DNA of 64,000 bases from Bradyrhizobium genomosp. I (2014) (GCF_000261685.1 NZ_AJQE01000269.1:26130-90129); one strand, 5' to 3'. Positions 9,545-19,954 are shown, counted from the first letter of the stretch. Notes: generated from the sequence alone by a model not told the origin. Numbers and translations are program-made.

Positions 9545-10155
9545 GGCGATTTCCAATTTGTCAGCGCCGGAAGGTCATTCCGGTGCGCGATGGGTTTGCA
9601 CAATATCGGCGCAGCGCGAGTCCTCAAACCGTCGGAGCCACCTGCATGGGGCAAGGCCCCGTCTTCAAGCTTAGGTAAGCTTAAGTGCGCTCCGGTTCAG
9701 TCTCTGTGATCCCTGTCACTTAGATCGGCTTCGCCCGTCCCAAGCCAATTTCATTAGCAGTTTGAAGCACTTGTCGTCGGTAATCGGTGCCCACGCAAGG
9801 CTTGCAAAAGCCACACTCCGCGCAGCTTTACACCAAAGCTTGGGCCAAAGCCAACCCGCCGGACCGATTGGGGGTATGCAGGTGCAACTGGCGGGCCAGA
9901 TTGGTTAACCGTAGCCCGGGATGAGAGGTTCCGGCCTTGATCGGTTCTTCGGCAGGCTTTTTTGCCTGAATGAGAGCTTTTTCGCCCTCAGCCGCCGGTT
10001 CCGGAACGTGGACGGCATCGATTCGCCCGTACGGAACCGCGATGCTTCATGGAATAGCACCGTGCGGTCGTGAAAGCGACGCGACTCCCGCGCGCCCGTG
10101 GAGACATTTCGCGGCGCCCCGCGTCGTCGGGAGACTGGGAGAGCTCCGGCCTCAC
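9545..10155. other. Non-coding gap upstream of dxs
   Basis: No credible gene is seen in this 611-base gap between xseB and dxs. Apparent frames lack good start sites and have antisense-like composition. It holds a G+C-poor patch near 9660-9690 and a GCC-rich segment ending in six T residues (9936-9963) that could form a weak plus-strand terminator. It presumably contains the dxs promoter. Confidence 0.4.
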
Positions 10156-10407
10156 TTACTGGACGTCGAGCGGCGCAGTGCCGGTGGCCTGGCCGCTGGC
10201 ATCGGTCGTGATCTTGTCGACGCGCGCCTCGGCCTGGCGCAGCAATTCCTCGCAGCGCCGCTTCAGGGCCTCGCCGCGTTCGTAGATCGTCACGGATTCC
10301 TCGAGCGGCACCTTGCCGTCCTCGAGCCGCTTCACGATCGTTTCGAGTTCCTCGATCGCGTGCTCGAAGGTGAGCCTGGAGACGTCGACTTGAGTATTTT
10401 CGGCCAT
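10156..10407 (-). CDS. xseB: Exodeoxyribonuclease VII small subunit
   Basis: XseB is the small subunit of exonuclease VII, which degrades single-stranded DNA in both directions with XseA. The 83-residue product has the complete family signature: LTFEHAIEELETIVKRLE, then GKVPLEESVTIYERGEALKRRCEELL. ATG at 10407 is chosen because the family begins just before this motif, although the frame extends ten codons further upstream. It sits between the HDAC-family gene and dxs, a typical alphaproteobacterial order. Confidence 0.93.
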   Translation of the reverse strand: MAENTQVDVSRLTFEHAIEELETIVKRLEDGKVPLEESVTIYERGEALKRRCEELLRQAEARVDKITTDASGQATGTAPLDVQ

Positions 10408-10480
10408 ATCCGTTTCCGATTGCCCGATTCGCTTCACGTGAGAGAAAGCAGAGTTTTACGGGCGCAATGTGGCGGGTGCG

Positions 10481-11410
10481 TCAAGCGCCCATCAGGGCGC
10501 CGACATGCGCCGTAACAGATTCTTTCAGTCCTTGCAGGTCATAGCCGCCCTCGAGCACCGAAACAATGCGGCCGCCGGCGGTCTTGTCGGCGAGATCCAT
10601 CAGCTTGCGCGTCACCCAGGCATAGTCCTCCGCGCGCAGATTCAGCGAAGCCAGCGGATCGCGGAAATGCGCGTCGAAGCCGGCGGAGATGATCAGAAGC
10701 TCGGGACTGAATGTCGTCAGCTGCGGCAGGATCAAATTTTCGAAGGCTGAGCGGAATTCGGGGCCGCCGTCTTCGGAAGCGAGAGGCGCATTGACGATGG
10801 TGTCGTGATCGCCGCGCTCGCTCGTCGCGCCGGTGCCTGGAAACAGCGGCATCTGGTGCGTCGAGCAGTACATCACGGTCGGGTCCGACCAGAAGATGTC
10901 CTGCGTGCCATTGCCGTGATGCACGTCGAAATCGACGATGGCCGCACGCTTGATGCCGTATTTGCGCTGCGCATGGCGCGCGGCGATGGCGACGTTGTCG
11001 AAGAAGCAGAAGCCCATCGGCTTGCCGATCTCGGCGTGATGGCCGGGCGGGCGGATCGCGACGAAGGCGTTGCGATGCTCGCCCGCCATCACCGCCTCGG
11101 TCGCCGCGACTGCGCCGCCGACGCCGCGCATCACCGCTTCCCACGTGCCCGGCGACATCGAGGTGTCGCCGTCGATATAAACCTGCCCGCTGGTCGGGGC
11201 GATGTGGCGAAGCTCGGTGACGTAATGCTCGTTGTGGCAGAGCGTGACGAGATCGAGATCGCCCTCCGGCGCCTCCTCGCGCGCCAGGAACTGGAAGCGC
11301 TCATGCGACAGGGCCTCTTCCACCGCGCGCAGCCGATCCGGTCTCTCAGGGTGTCCCGGCGGCGTGACATGGTCGAGGCAGGCCTTGTGGGAAAGGAGAA
11401 GCGTGCTCAT
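10481..11410 (-). CDS. Histone deacetylase family protein (acetylpolyamine/HDAC-like amidohydrolase)
   Basis: This is a zinc-dependent deacetylase of the HDAC/acetoin-utilisation/acetylpolyamine amidohydrolase superfamily, 309 residues. The active-site motifs are all present: RPPGHHAE (His pair), [15 protein letters not shown] (Asp-x-His metal ligands), [13 protein letters not shown] (Asp ligand) and [13 protein letters not shown] at 11410 ([22 protein letters not shown]) matches the family N-terminus. The frame stays open upstream, but that sequence is not conserved-looking. Bacterial members act on small acetylated amines or acetylated proteins, and the substrate here is unknown. Confidence 0.92.
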   Translation of the reverse strand: MSTLLLSHKACLDHVTPPGHPERPDRLRAVEEALSHERFQFLAREEAPEGDLDLVTLCHNEHYVTELRHIAPTSGQVYIDGDTSMSPGTWEAVMRGVGGAVAATEAVMAGEHRNAFVAIRPPGHHAEIGKPMGFCFFDNVAIAARHAQRKYGIKRAAIVDFDVHHGNGTQDIFWSDPTVMYCSTHQMPLFPGTGATSERGDHDTIVNAPLASEDGGPEFRSAFENLILPQLTTFSPELLIISAGFDAHFRDPLASLNLRAEDYAWVTRKLMDLADKTAGGRIVSVLEGGYDLQGLKESVTAHVGALMGA

Positions 11411-11544
11411 CAGGTCGGCCTCAACGGGATGCGGGCTTTTGACGTCGTTGGCGCATCCGGCGCCAAAACGCAATGCAAAACCCAATCTAGGCGCTCGGCC
11501 GGGAATGGCAAAGGGTGGTCCCGCGCCGGCCGGATTGATCCAGA

Positions 11545-13206
11545 TCAATTCACCCGCAGGATGCGGGTGGGCGGTAGCGGCCCGATCGGCCCGTGCGTGC
11601 GGAAAAACGCGAACAGCGCGTCCGCGTCGTAGCCGCCATATTGCGGCGCCGCGCCCTGCTTGGCGACGGTGAACCCGTCGCCACCGACCGCGAGATAATC
11701 GTTGAGCGTGACGCGGTAGCCGCTTCCAGGTTCGACTGGCCTGCCGTTGAGCGTCATCTTCTCGGGCACGATGCGCTCGCCGAATGGCTTTGATGCATCC
11801 CAAGTATAGCTGAACCCGTTCGACACCTGGAGTATTCGCGGCCGCTTCGGATCGAGCCATTGCTGCTCCAGCATGTCCTTGAGCTGACTGCCCGTCAGCG
11901 TCATGGTGACGAGCCGGTTGCGAAACGGCTGGCTGGCGAAGACATCGCCGAACGTTATGGCTCCATTCTCCTTCGGAACGATGTCGGTGCGAATGCCGCC
12001 GGGATTTGTGAGCGCGATGACAGCGCTGCCATCCTTCGCATCGCGGGTTGCGAGCAATTGCGCGTCGGCAATGACATTGCCGAGCGCGCTTTCGCCGGCC
12101 TCGTTCGGCACGCGCGACAGCGTCTGCGTCACCGAACCTGCCGGCCGATTGGCGATCGGCGCGGATAGCTTGTCGTAGGCGTCGATCAATGCGGTCTGCT
12201 CGGGATCCCTGGCCAGCGAAGCATTGGCGACGATGACGTTCTCGGCTTTGGCACTGGCGACGTCGCGCGTCGTGGGATCCAGCTCGAGGTCGATCGCGGT
12301 GACCAGCGTGCCATATTTGTCGCCGCTGGTGACGAGCCGCCCGTCGATGTCACAGACATAGGCACGGTGGGTGTGGCCGCTGACGACGACGTCGACGGCG
12401 CGATCGAATTTCTTGACGATGTCGACGATCGGCCCCGCAATGCCCGGGCATTCATTGTAGTCGCCGGCGGGCTCGCCACCCTGGTGGATCAACACCACGA
12501 TCGCTTCGACGCCACGCGCCTTCAACTGCGGCACGAGTGCGTTCACCGTCTCGGCCTCGTCGCGGAATTCGAGCCCGGCGATGCCCGATGGCGAGACGAT
12601 GCCGGCGGTCTCCTTCAAGGTCAGCCCGATGAAGGCGACGGGAATGCCGTCGAATTCCCGGATCTCGTAGGGCGGCAGCACGCTCTTGCCGGTCGCGGTC
12701 TCGATGGTGGAGGCGGCGAGATAACGGAATTTGGCGCCCGTGAAGGAATGTGGTCCCTGGCAGCCGTCGACGGGATGGCAGCCGCCGTTCTGCATTCGCA
12801 AAAGCTCGGCTTTGCCCTCGTCGAATTCGTGATTGCCGACCGAGCTGATCGAAAGGCCCATCATCGAGAGCGACTCGATCGAGGGCTCGTCGTGGAACAT
12901 CGCCGACAGGAAAGGGCTTGCGCCGATCAGATCGCCAGCGGCGACGAAGATGGTGTTCTTGCGCCCCTCGCGCAGCTGCTTCACGAGCGTTGCCATGTAC
13001 TCGGCGCCGCCGGCCGCCACCATCACCTTCCTGGCCCTATCCTCGGGATCGCCGATGAGAATGCCGCCCGGCGGCGGCCGTAGATTGCCGTGGAAATCGT
13101 TGATCGCGAGCACGCGCAGTTCGACCGGCGCGGCGGTCTGGGCCGAGGCGGGAAGGGCGCAGGTCAGCGCGAGCGCAGCAAGGATGGATGGAAATACGTA
13201 TCGCAT
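11545..13206 (-). CDS. Bifunctional metallophosphatase / 5'-nucleotidase, exported
   Basis: This is a periplasmic 5'-nucleotidase/UDP-sugar hydrolase-type enzyme, 553 residues. A signal peptide ([23 protein letters not shown]) is followed by the metallophosphatase domain. Metal ligands are seen in [40 protein letters not shown] and [12 protein letters not shown]. The C-terminal substrate-binding domain includes NPGGIRTDI and [11 protein letters not shown]. Length is normal. It is the most upstream gene of the minus-strand run that continues into the HDAC-like gene 134 bases downstream. Confidence 0.92.
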   Translation of the reverse strand: MRYVFPSILAALALTCALPASAQTAAPVELRVLAINDFHGNLRPPPGGILIGDPEDRARKVMVAAGGAEYMATLVKQLREGRKNTIFVAAGDLIGASPFLSAMFHDEPSIESLSMMGLSISSVGNHEFDEGKAELLRMQNGGCHPVDGCQGPHSFTGAKFRYLAASTIETATGKSVLPPYEIREFDGIPVAFIGLTLKETAGIVSPSGIAGLEFRDEAETVNALVPQLKARGVEAIVVLIHQGGEPAGDYNECPGIAGPIVDIVKKFDRAVDVVVSGHTHRAYVCDIDGRLVTSGDKYGTLVTAIDLELDPTTRDVASAKAENVIVANASLARDPEQTALIDAYDKLSAPIANRPAGSVTQTLSRVPNEAGESALGNVIADAQLLATRDAKDGSAVIALTNPGGIRTDIVPKENGAITFGDVFASQPFRNRLVTMTLTGSQLKDMLEQQWLDPKRPRILQVSNGFSYTWDASKPFGERIVPEKMTLNGRPVEPGSGYRVTLNDYLAVGGDGFTVAKQGAAPQYGGYDADALFAFFRTHGPIGPLPPTRILRVN

Positions 13207-13279
13207 GGAACCAGATTAGTCGTACCGCGCGAAGATTTCACGAAACCTTTTGTTGAAGCATCGCGCGTGCCCACGCTCC

Positions 13280-13470
13280 CACCCGCCCCTTGAGGGGGCG
13301 GGTCGGTTCGCATGGAATGCGAACCGGGGCGGGGTGGCAGACTATCCTCGTACGAGGTGCTGGAGAGCTTTGCGAATTCTCTGAAGGTGTCAGCGAGAGT
13401 CTTCGCGTGGCTCACCCCACCCCGCCCGCGCGGTGCGCGAGCGACCCTCCCCCTCCAGGGGAGGGTAAGA
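13280..13470. repeat. Cluster of GC-rich palindromes
   Basis: Three perfect inverted repeats are packed here. They are CCCGCCCC/GGGGCGGG (13282-13289, 13295-13302), GGTTCGCAT/ATGCGAACC (13305-13313, 13317-13325) and ACCCTCCCC/GGGGAGGGT (13444-13452, 13458-13466). CACCCC-rich arms lie between them. The pattern is that of dispersed bradyrhizobial intergenic palindromes. It sits between the start of the 5'-nucleotidase gene and the end of the enoyl-CoA hydratase gene, where it may terminate the latter. Confidence 0.65.
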
Positions 13471-13485
13471 GCCGCGCCTTACACC

Positions 13486-14244
13486 TCACCGCTTCTTCCG
13501 GTTCGCGAAGGCGTTGAACGCCGCCACCGCTTCGTCCGACTTGAGCCGCTCGGCGAACAAATGTCCTTCCTGGTCGATGCGGCGGGTGAGCTCTTCGGGC
13601 GGCGCGCGCAGCAGCTTGCGGGAGGTTGCGACCGCCTCGGCCGGCAGCCGGCAGATCTCGCGCGCCACCTTGCGCGCCTCGACCTCGGTATGTCCCGGCG
13701 AGACCACGGTGTTGACGAAGCCTGTGGCATGCGCCTCCGCGGCGGTGAAGGTCCGCCCCATCACCAGCATCGCGAAGGCGCGCTGATATCCCATGGTGTT
13801 CGGCATCAGGAGGCTGGCCGCGCCGACCGGTGCGAGCCCGAGATGGATGTAAGGCGCCGAAAAGGTCGCCGCGTTCGAGGCCAGCACGTAGTCGCAGTGG
13901 AACAGCATCACGGTGCCCATCCCGATCGAGGCGCCGTCCACGGCTGCGATGATGGGCTTGGCATTGAGGGCGAGCGAATAGAGGAATTTGGCGCCATTCG
14001 ACAGCATCTCGGGGCGCGAGGCGTCGGCGTGCATGAAATCGTCGATGTCGTCGCCGGCGGTGAACACGCCGGAGCCACCGGTGATGATCATGCAGCGGAT
14101 ATCAGGATTGTTCTGGGCGGTGTCGATCGCGCGGCTCATCTCCCGGTACATGTCCTGGGTGATCGCGTTCTTCTTGCCCGGGCGGCGCAGGGTGATCACG
14201 CGCGTTCCACGCTCTTCGGTGACGACGATGTTGCCATTCGGCAT
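13486..14244 (-). CDS. Enoyl-CoA hydratase/isomerase family protein
   Basis: This is a crotonase-superfamily enzyme, 252 residues, acting on acyl-CoA esters. The fold is visible from VITLRRPGKKNAI, through MIITGGSGVFTAGDDIDDF (first oxyanion-hole strand), to AAVDGASIGMGTVMLFHCDYV (second oxyanion region). ATG at 14244 follows a strong AGGGGGC site; a further in-frame ATG lies 13 codons upstream. At the usual glutamate positions the sequence reads HLGLAPVGAAS, so the classical hydratase Glu of the second motif is replaced. The reaction may be isomerase-like and not hydration. Confidence 0.88.
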   Translation of the reverse strand: MPNGNIVVTEERGTRVITLRRPGKKNAITQDMYREMSRAIDTAQNNPDIRCMIITGGSGVFTAGDDIDDFMHADASRPEMLSNGAKFLYSLALNAKPIIAAVDGASIGMGTVMLFHCDYVLASNAATFSAPYIHLGLAPVGAASLLMPNTMGYQRAFAMLVMGRTFTAAEAHATGFVNTVVSPGHTEVEARKVAREICRLPAEAVATSRKLLRAPPEELTRRIDQEGHLFAERLKSDEAVAAFNAFANRKKR

Positions 14245-14469
14245 GAGAGCCCCCTGCGCGCGCTCGCGAGTCTTGCGAAGCATCAGCCTACATCATCTCG
14301 CAGGCGTGCCAATGCGCTCCTCAATCTTTTCGGCGCCGGCTTCCCATGAGTTCGGGCATGGCGCCCGCCGCCGTCTCGCGCCGCAACAATTAGCTACTAT
14401 GTTTGATTTGAAAAACCAGTGGTTGTAGTGCACGATCTTGCGCCGTTCCATTGGCCGACTGCTCAATTG

Positions 14470-15711
14470 ATGATTGCCGAAACCCGCATTGACGAATCCT
14501 CACCGCGCTATCGCGGCTGGCGTGTCGTGCTGGCTTGCTTCCTGATGGCCTTCTTCATGTTCGGGTTCGGTCTCTACGGCCAGGGCGTCTATCTTGCCGA
14601 GCTCCAGCGCGCCCATGGCTGGCCGGGCACGCTGGTTTCCGCGGCCAGCACCTTCTCGTTTCTGCTGACCTCCGTGCTCGTCGTTTTCACCGATGATCTG
14701 CTCGAGCGCGTCGGACTGCGCGCGCTGATCCTGTGCGGCCTGTCGGCGCTCGGGGCGTCGACCGTGTTGCTGGCGCTGATGCAGACGCCCTGGCAGCTCT
14801 ATCTCGCCTATGCGCTGATGTCGGTCGGCTGGACCGGCATGGGGACCGTGGTGATCGCGACCGTGCTGAATTCCTGGTTCGAGCGGCGCCGCGGGCTCGC
14901 GCTCAGCCTTGCCTTCAACGGCGCGACCTGCGGCGGCATCATCCTCGTTCCGCTGCTGCTATCGCTGACCGGCAGCATCGGCTTTCGTTCGGCCATGCTG
15001 GCGGCCACGCTGGTGATGATGGCGCTGGTGCTGCCGGCGGTCGTGACCTTCATCGGCTGGCCCGCCGGGATGTCGCCGGTCTCGGACGGACGTCCGATCG
15101 CAGGGGCTGTGGCCGCACCGAGCCATTCGCGCAAGGCGCTGCTCGCCAACGCGGCGTTCTGGACCATGGTGCTGCCGATCGCGATGGCGCTGCTGGCGTA
15201 GATGGGCTTCATCATCCACCAGGTGTCGTTTCTCGAGCCGCTGATCGGCCGCTCCGCGGCAGGGCTCGCGGTCACCATCATGGCGGCGATGGCGGTGGTC
15301 GGGCGCCTGTCGCTTGGCCTATTCGTCGACCGGCTCGATCCGCGGCTCGCCTGTGCGGCGTCGATGACGAGCCAGGCGACGGCGCTGTTCGTGCTCCTGC
15401 AAAGCACGAATGCGACGGTGCTGCTGGCATGCTGCGCCGTCTACGGCTTCTCGATCGGCAACATGATCACGTTTCCGCCATTGATTATCCAGCGCGAGAT
15501 GGGCTCCAGCGCCTTCGCTGCCGCGATGGGGTTGGGCACATCGATCAGCGGCATCGTCAGCGCCTTCGGCCCGGGCATCGTCGGTCTCGCGCGGAGCTTT
15601 ACGGGCAATTATACCACGGCGTTCGCGCTGTGCGTCGTGCTCGATCTCGTCGCGGCGGGCATCGTGCTGTGGCGGCCGGGGAAGAGCGTAGCCCGAATCT
15701 CCGCAAGCTAA
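14470..15711 (+). pseudogene. MFS transporter interrupted by an in-frame TAG
   Basis: This is a 12-helix MFS permease (oxalate/formate-antiporter-like style) read in one frame over 412 sense codons, broken by a single TAG at 15199-15201. Upstream sequence ends IAMALLA, and downstream sequence resumes at once with MGFIIHQVSFLEPLIG in the same frame without loss of residues. Related proteins usually read L-A-Q-M-G at this point, so a CAG-to-TAG change is the simplest cause. An ATG directly follows the TAG, so re-initiation could make a split protein. The ATG at 14470 is a provisional start, as the frame stays open to 14419. Substrate unknown. Confidence 0.8.
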
Positions 15712-15759
15712 GGGGAAGGCTCGCGCACGATATTCGATGTCGTGGCGAGCAGGTCCGGC

Positions 15760-17538
15760 TTACCCCAGCAGCACCGCATCCGCCGCAGCGATCGACTCCG
15801 CGCCTTCCGTGACCGTGCGCTCGAGCGCCGGTGCCTGCACCGTGATGTTCTCGGCAAAGAAACGCGCCAGCGCGACGTAGCGCGCAGCGTCCGCGTTGCC
15901 TTCGGTCTTGGCGGCGAGCGCCTCGGAGGCGAGCAGGCAGCCGCCGAGCGTGGCGCCGAACTGCTGCAAATAGGGCGTCGCGCCGGCAAGCGCCTCGTTC
16001 GGCGCGGAAGCGACGCGCTCCAGGAGCCATTTGCTGGTGCGCGTGAGCGCCTCAATTGCCTCGCGCAGCTTTGCACCCGTGGTGCCGAAGCCGGGATCGT
16101 TGGAGGCCTCGACTTGGCTGACGGTCGCTGCGAGCTCGTCGAGCAGCGCCCACACCGACGCGCCACCATTGGCCGCGAGCTTGCGCGTGACGAGATCAAT
16201 CGCCTGGATGCCGTTGGTGCCCTCGTAGATCGCGGTGATGCGGGCATCGCGGTAGTGCTGGGCCGCGCCGGTCTCCTCGATGAAGCCCATGCCGCCATGC
16301 ACCTGCACGCCGAGATAGGCGACCTCGTTGCCGATATCGGTGGAATAGGCCTTGGCCATCGGCGTGAGCAGCGCCGCGCGTGCGGCCGCATCGGCGCGCA
16401 CCTTCGGGTCCTTGGCGCGCGTCGAGACGTCGATCGCGACGGCGGTCGCATAGCAGATGGTGCGCGCGGCTGCAGTCTGCGCCCGCATCCGCATCAGCAT
16501 GCGCTTGACGTCGGGATGAACGAAGATCGCGTCCGAGCTGTCGCCCTTCTTGCCGACCGCGCGGCCCTGCTTGCGCTCCTGCGCATACGACAAGGCCTGC
16601 TGGTAGGCGCGGTCGGCAACGCCGACGCCCTCCAGGCCGACGCCGAGGCGGGCCTGGTTCATCATCGTGAACATGCAGCGCATGCCCTGGTTCTCTTCGC
16701 CGATCAAAAAGCCGATCGCGCCGCCATGGTCGCCCATGGTCATGGTGCAGGTCGGGGAGGCGTGCATGCCGAGCTTGTGCTCGACGCCGCTGGCGAAGAT
16801 GTCGTTACGCGCGCCGAGCGAGCCGTCGGCATTCACCATGAACTTCGGCACGAGGAACAGCGAAATCCCCTTGGTGCCGGCAGGCGCGTCCGGCAGGCGG
16901 GCCAGCACGAAATGCACGATGTTGTCGGTCATGTCGTGCTCGCCATAGGTGATGAAGATCTTCGTCCCCTTGATGCGGTAGGTGCCGTCGGCCTGCCGAT
17001 CGGCGCGGGTGCGCAGCGCGCCGACGTCGGAGCCGGCCTGCGGCTCGGTCAGCTGCATCGTGCCGGTCCATTCGCCCGAGACGAGCTTTTCGAGGTAGAC
17101 TCTCTTCAACTCGTCGCTGCCATGGGCGTCCAGCGCCTCGATCGCCGAGGCGGTCAGCAGCGGGCAGAGGCCGAAGGCGACGTTGGCGGCGCTCCAGATC
17201 TCGGTGCAGGCGGCGTTGATCGCGATCGGCAGGCCCTGGCCGCCGAAATCTTCGGGGCCGGACACCGCGTTCCAGCCACCCTCGGTCCAGCGCCTGTAGG
17301 CGTCCGGCCAGCCCGGCGCTGTGGTGACCCTGCCGTCGCTCAGCTTGATGCCATGCTCGTCGCCGACCTTGTTGAGCGGCGCCAGCACGTCGGATGCGAA
17401 CTTGCCGGCTTCCTCCAGCACGGCGGCCGCGAGGTCGGCGTCGAAATCGCCATAATGGCCGGCCTCCACGGCGGCCTTGAGGCCCGCGCCATGGTTGAGC
17501 GACAGCAGCATGTCAGAAATCGGCGCGCGGTAGGTCAT
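15760..17538 (-). CDS. Acyl-CoA dehydrogenase (long, DmdC-like)
   Basis: This is an FAD-dependent acyl-CoA dehydrogenase of the longer, about 590-residue, subgroup that includes methylmercaptopropionyl-CoA dehydrogenase-like enzymes and has an extra C-terminal helical domain. N-terminal, middle and C-terminal ACAD domains are seen. Key segments are [17 protein letters not shown] and [14 protein letters not shown] (flavin/substrate region), [14 protein letters not shown], and [13 protein letters not shown] followed by [17 protein letters not shown], which carries the family's catalytic glutamate. The substrate chain is unknown. It ends the core-gene block next to tRNA-Gln. Confidence 0.92.
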   Translation of the reverse strand: MTYRAPISDMLLSLNHGAGLKAAVEAGHYGDFDADLAAAVLEEAGKFASDVLAPLNKVGDEHGIKLSDGRVTTAPGWPDAYRRWTEGGWNAVSGPEDFGGQGLPIAINAACTEIWSAANVAFGLCPLLTASAIEALDAHGSDELKRVYLEKLVSGEWTGTMQLTEPQAGSDVGALRTRADRQADGTYRIKGTKIFITYGEHDMTDNIVHFVLARLPDAPAGTKGISLFLVPKFMVNADGSLGARNDIFASGVEHKLGMHASPTCTMTMGDHGGAIGFLIGEENQGMRCMFTMMNQARLGVGLEGVGVADRAYQQALSYAQERKQGRAVGKKGDSSDAIFVHPDVKRMLMRMRAQTAAARTICYATAVAIDVSTRAKDPKVRADAAARAALLTPMAKAYSTDIGNEVAYLGVQVHGGMGFIEETGAAQHYRDARITAIYEGTNGIQAIDLVTRKLAANGGASVWALLDELAATVSQVEASNDPGFGTTGAKLREAIEALTRTSKWLLERVASAPNEALAGATPYLQQFGATLGGCLLASEALAAKTEGNADAARYVALARFFAENITVQAPALERTVTEGAESIAAADAVLLG

Positions 17539-17798
17539 GGCTCACTCCCGGGGACAAATATTGGCGCCGTATTCTCACGAAACGGGGACGGTCTCAACTG
17601 GGAGTGGCCGGTCCGGGAACGGCGCTTTCGTCGGGCGTCGAAAGCCGGCCCAACAATAGAGCGCGATGCCGCCCCAAGCCGGCGCCTGTGGTATTTTGCC
17701 CCTGCAGGCGGTTGAAATGCCGCGCCTCTCCCTATAGACCGGCACCACTTGAGGGAATCTGCGGTAGCCCGTGCCTCCGCCGTCCCCTGAAGACCTGA

Positions 17799-17873
17799 TG
17801 GGGCGTAGCCAAGCGGTAAGGCAGCGGATTTTGATTCCGCCATTCGGAGGTTCGATCCCTCCCGCCCCAGCCA
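17799..17873 (+). tRNA. tRNA-Gln (anticodon TTG)
   Basis: This is a complete cloverleaf. The acceptor arm is TGGGGCG (17799-17805) pairing with CGCCCCA (17863-17869), with discriminator G at 17870 and an encoded CCA at 17871-17873. The D arm includes AGCCAAGCGGTAAGGC. The anticodon stem GCGGA/TCCGC encloses the loop TTTTGAT with anticodon TTG at 17831-17833. The T arm is GGAGG-TTCGATC-CCTCC. It reads glutamine codons CAA and CAG. It lies exactly at the change from dense core genes to the sparse accessory region; no second copy of its 3' end was seen within the window. Confidence 0.97.
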
Positions 17874-18216
17874 TATCCAATGCGCTGAGTTTGCAGAATA
17901 AATTGCATCGCTCGAATTGGAATTCGGAGCGCATCTGCAAATTCATTTGCTCCCGCTTCTGGGAAATTCTGTGCCGGTTTCGTTGTGGTCGAAGGCCAAT
18001 GGCGGCGATTGCGGGTTTTGAAAGCCGCTCAACAAAAGCGAACTGAGTGGCTGAATGCCATTGGGCAGCGACTGGCTGTCGATTGAGCGTCCGGTTCGGA
18101 GCTGACATTGCGATGCCTGCTCGCGAGCTTCGCATATCTGAATTGGAGAAGTCGGCGATCATGCCCCTGCGCCATGTCGGCACCCGGCCGGGCTGGCGCG
18201 CCTGACAATGTGCAGC
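17874..18216. other. Non-coding stretch after tRNA-Gln
   Basis: No credible gene, repeat or integrase is seen in these 343 bases. Long frames through here also cross the tRNA and have antisense-like composition. A mild AT-rich patch lies at 17885-17960. Confidence 0.4.
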
Positions 18217-18450
18217 CTAACTCGGCGGTGAGACGGGTCGTGGTTTCAGGACAGCGCGGTCGCCCCGATTTTCGTTCGACGTTGCACCTCGAAATACAGC
18301 AACGAGTCGATCGCCTTCCCAAAGCTCAACGTCGTGCTCACCATGCATTTGCTCGGCCCGACGCCTCGCGGCCTGCTCGTCAATGCAGTCGAGCTTTGCG
18401 GCGCAGATCACTCGCCGGCTGCCATCCACCACGAACACTTTGTACCGCAT
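18217..18450 (-). CDS. Small protein of unknown function
   Basis: The product is a 77-residue cytosolic protein starting MRYKVFVVDGSRRVICAAKL, with a GGGA site upstream of ATG 18450. It forms a compact alpha/beta pattern: strand, the helical segment CIDEQAARRRAEQMHGEH, then the strand DVELWEGDRLVAVF, ending in a loose basic tail. Short proteins of this shape recur in bradyrhizobial accessory regions, but no function is known to me. The same frame extends much further upstream, yet that part has poor composition. Confidence 0.5.
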   Translation of the reverse strand: MRYKVFVVDGSRRVICAAKLDCIDEQAARRRAEQMHGEHDVELWEGDRLVAVFRGATSNENRGDRAVLKPRPVSPPS

Positions 18451-18599
18451 GATGGTCGTCCCATTAAAAACGGGACCATCATCGTAATCGAATGTCCGTC
18501 TCAGGCAGTACCAAACTACGCGCAGACGCGCGGAACTTTGCACGTGTGACAATTCGGCTATACCGGCGGTCAGGCAGCCCCGCCCCAGGGTAGTGCGTT

Positions 18600-19307
18600 T
18601 CAGTGGCGTGGTCTTATCGTGTGCCGAAGCGTGCGGCTCGAGCCCAAGATCGAAAAGCCCCCCAGCGTCATCAGCAGCACACCCAACCAGGTTACCGTCC
18701 AACTGCGCTCCTCGTCGTGCGCCTCTGCAATGCGCGCGCCCACGGGGATCGCTGGAGGTGCGGGCGCAGCCGCGAGAAGCTGCTCGACATCGACTTGGCC
18801 CGGCGCGGAGGGCTCGGGCGCAAGCCGCCGGCTGTGAAGTTCGGCGACAGATGCCGCTGACGTCAGGGCGGTTCCCGCATCGCGTTCGGAAGCTGCATCG
18901 AATACCTTGATTTCGGGTACGGATGGCTGAGGCGGCTCGGCCGGCGCGGAGCGCAGCAACTCAGCACGCGCATCAACGACCGCGCTCCGCCTGCGCCGCG
19001 CGGTCTCGTTCTCGTCCACACGGGCGACGGGATCTTTGGTTGCGCGAGAACGAACGGGCTTCTTCACCGTCGCGACTCCCTCGGCCAGGAACCAGCACCT
19101 GCGATGACCGTCCATTCGATAGACCCAATGCTGGCCGTTGGGCGTCGAGTTGCCAGGTCGCCCCAGGCAGTCCGCTTGCGCTGGAGAGGTTCGAGCGGGT
19201 TCGCGGGGAGTGATATTGAACAACTCGGCCAAAGGGTTCGAGAGCGCAGGTGTCCCTGAAAGAACAAGAACCCAACCAGCGAAGCAAAATCGCAAATAAC
19301 CGGACAT
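18600..19307 (-). CDS. Exported or membrane-anchored protein of unknown function
   Basis: This 235-residue protein starts at ATG 19307 with a GGGAG site upstream. It has an N-terminal signal-type segment (MSGYLRFCFAGWVLVLSG), a short conserved-looking region WVYRMDGHRRCWFLAEGVA near residue 60 (a Cys-Trp-aromatic motif seen in many bradyrhizobial hypotheticals), a Pro/Ala/Glu-rich middle, and a C-terminal hydrophobic helix (WTVTWLGVLLMTLGGFSILG). This suggests a protein anchored at the C-terminus or at both ends in the cell envelope. It lies alone, and the function is unknown. Confidence 0.6.
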   Translation of the reverse strand: MSGYLRFCFAGWVLVLSGTPALSNPLAELFNITPREPARTSPAQADCLGRPGNSTPNGQHWVYRMDGHRRCWFLAEGVATVKKPVRSRATKDPVARVDENETARRRRSAVVDARAELLRSAPAEPPQPSVPEIKVFDAASERDAGTALTSAASVAELHSRRLAPEPSAPGQVDVEQLLAAAPAPPAIPVGARIAEAHDEERSWTVTWLGVLLMTLGGFSILGSSRTLRHTIRPRH

Positions 19308-19589
19308 CGAGAAACTCCCGGTGTTGCGCCCCCATCCGGCGCGAGCCTTCGCGGCGACATGGGCTCGCATGCGACTTAAATCTGGCAGCGTGATGGATTA
19401 ATTGTGGTCCCTGCCGTCCGAATTGATAGTGCCGCCCAGCACTTCTGGGCTCAACACGAGGCGGCGCGCTCGATTGATCGAACCACCGCTTTTCGCCGGG
19501 TATCGATCCCGCCCGTGCACGCGACGCAGTCGCCCGTTCGTTCGCTGTCGCTGCGGCGACTTCTGCAACTCATCATTGTGATGTGGATC

Positions 19590-19700
19590 GTACGAATCCA
19601 CGCCCGGCCGGCGGAAACATGGTCAGGTCGCGGCAGATCGTCGCCACGTGAGGCGACCATTCGTGTGGGCGCCAATGCGGCCACAGGAAGTGGAATTCAC
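19590..19700 (+). pseudogene. Decayed H-NS-type DNA-binding domain
   Basis: The DNA from TACGAATCC near 19589 through GAAACATGGTCAGGTCG and on to GTGGAATTCAC aligns by eye, with small gaps, to the C-terminal coding part of the intact H-NS-like gene at 26650 (TACCGGAATCC...GAAACCTGGTCGGGTCG...GAGGAATTCC). One frame still encodes ETWSGRGR, the core of the H-NS C-terminal DNA-binding motif, but the frame is lost shortly after. An N-terminal H-NS fragment lies about 85 bases downstream, so this may be debris of an ancestral tandem pair. Confidence 0.5.
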
Positions 19701-19783
19701 AGATATCCGCTCCCCGCGGACTCGCAGGTAGTTGCCACTTCGCACGGCGTAGGCCCACCCTATACGCAACGTGATTCGGGAAG

Positions 19784-19954
19784 ATGATAAATCTGGAGCA
19801 GTTCAAGGACATGTCCATTGATGAGCTGTGGGACCTCCACAGCGTCGTCGAAGCTATTCTTGCTGCGAGGCTCATCGCCAAGAAGGACGAGCTTGAAAAG
19901 CGTTTGGGACTACTCCACACGAAATCCCCGATCAGCCGTCAGTCAGAGCATTGA
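19784..19954 (+). CDS. H-NS-like N-terminal domain alone (56 residues)
   Basis: This 56-residue frame (start MINLEQFKDMSIDELWDLH) matches the oligomerisation half of the neighbouring H-NS-like proteins. MSIDELWDLH corresponds to MSLDDLWSLH in the 26650 gene, and KKDELEKRLGLL to EKQELEKRLAVL. It stops before the linker and the DNA-binding domain. It may be a truncated gene. If translated it could form heterodimers with full-length paralogues and act as an antagonist, as known for some truncated H-NS relatives (H-NST). There is a GGGAAG site just before ATG. Confidence 0.6.
   Translation: MINLEQFKDMSIDELWDLHSVVEAILAARLIAKKDELEKRLGLLHTKSPISRQSEH

Noticed and set aside
7730..9709. A 659-codon plus-strand frame across dxs
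   Set aside because: It runs antisense to the clear dxs gene, has Arg/His/Asp-rich composition typical of reversed GC-rich coding DNA, and shows no domain.
15742..17715. A 657-codon plus-strand frame opposite the acyl-CoA dehydrogenase
   Set aside because: The opposite strand encodes a full acyl-CoA dehydrogenase. The frame has no ribosome binding site or domain.
17575..18183. A 202-codon minus-strand frame through tRNA-Gln
   Set aside because: It reads through a complete tRNA gene, so it cannot be a normal coding region.
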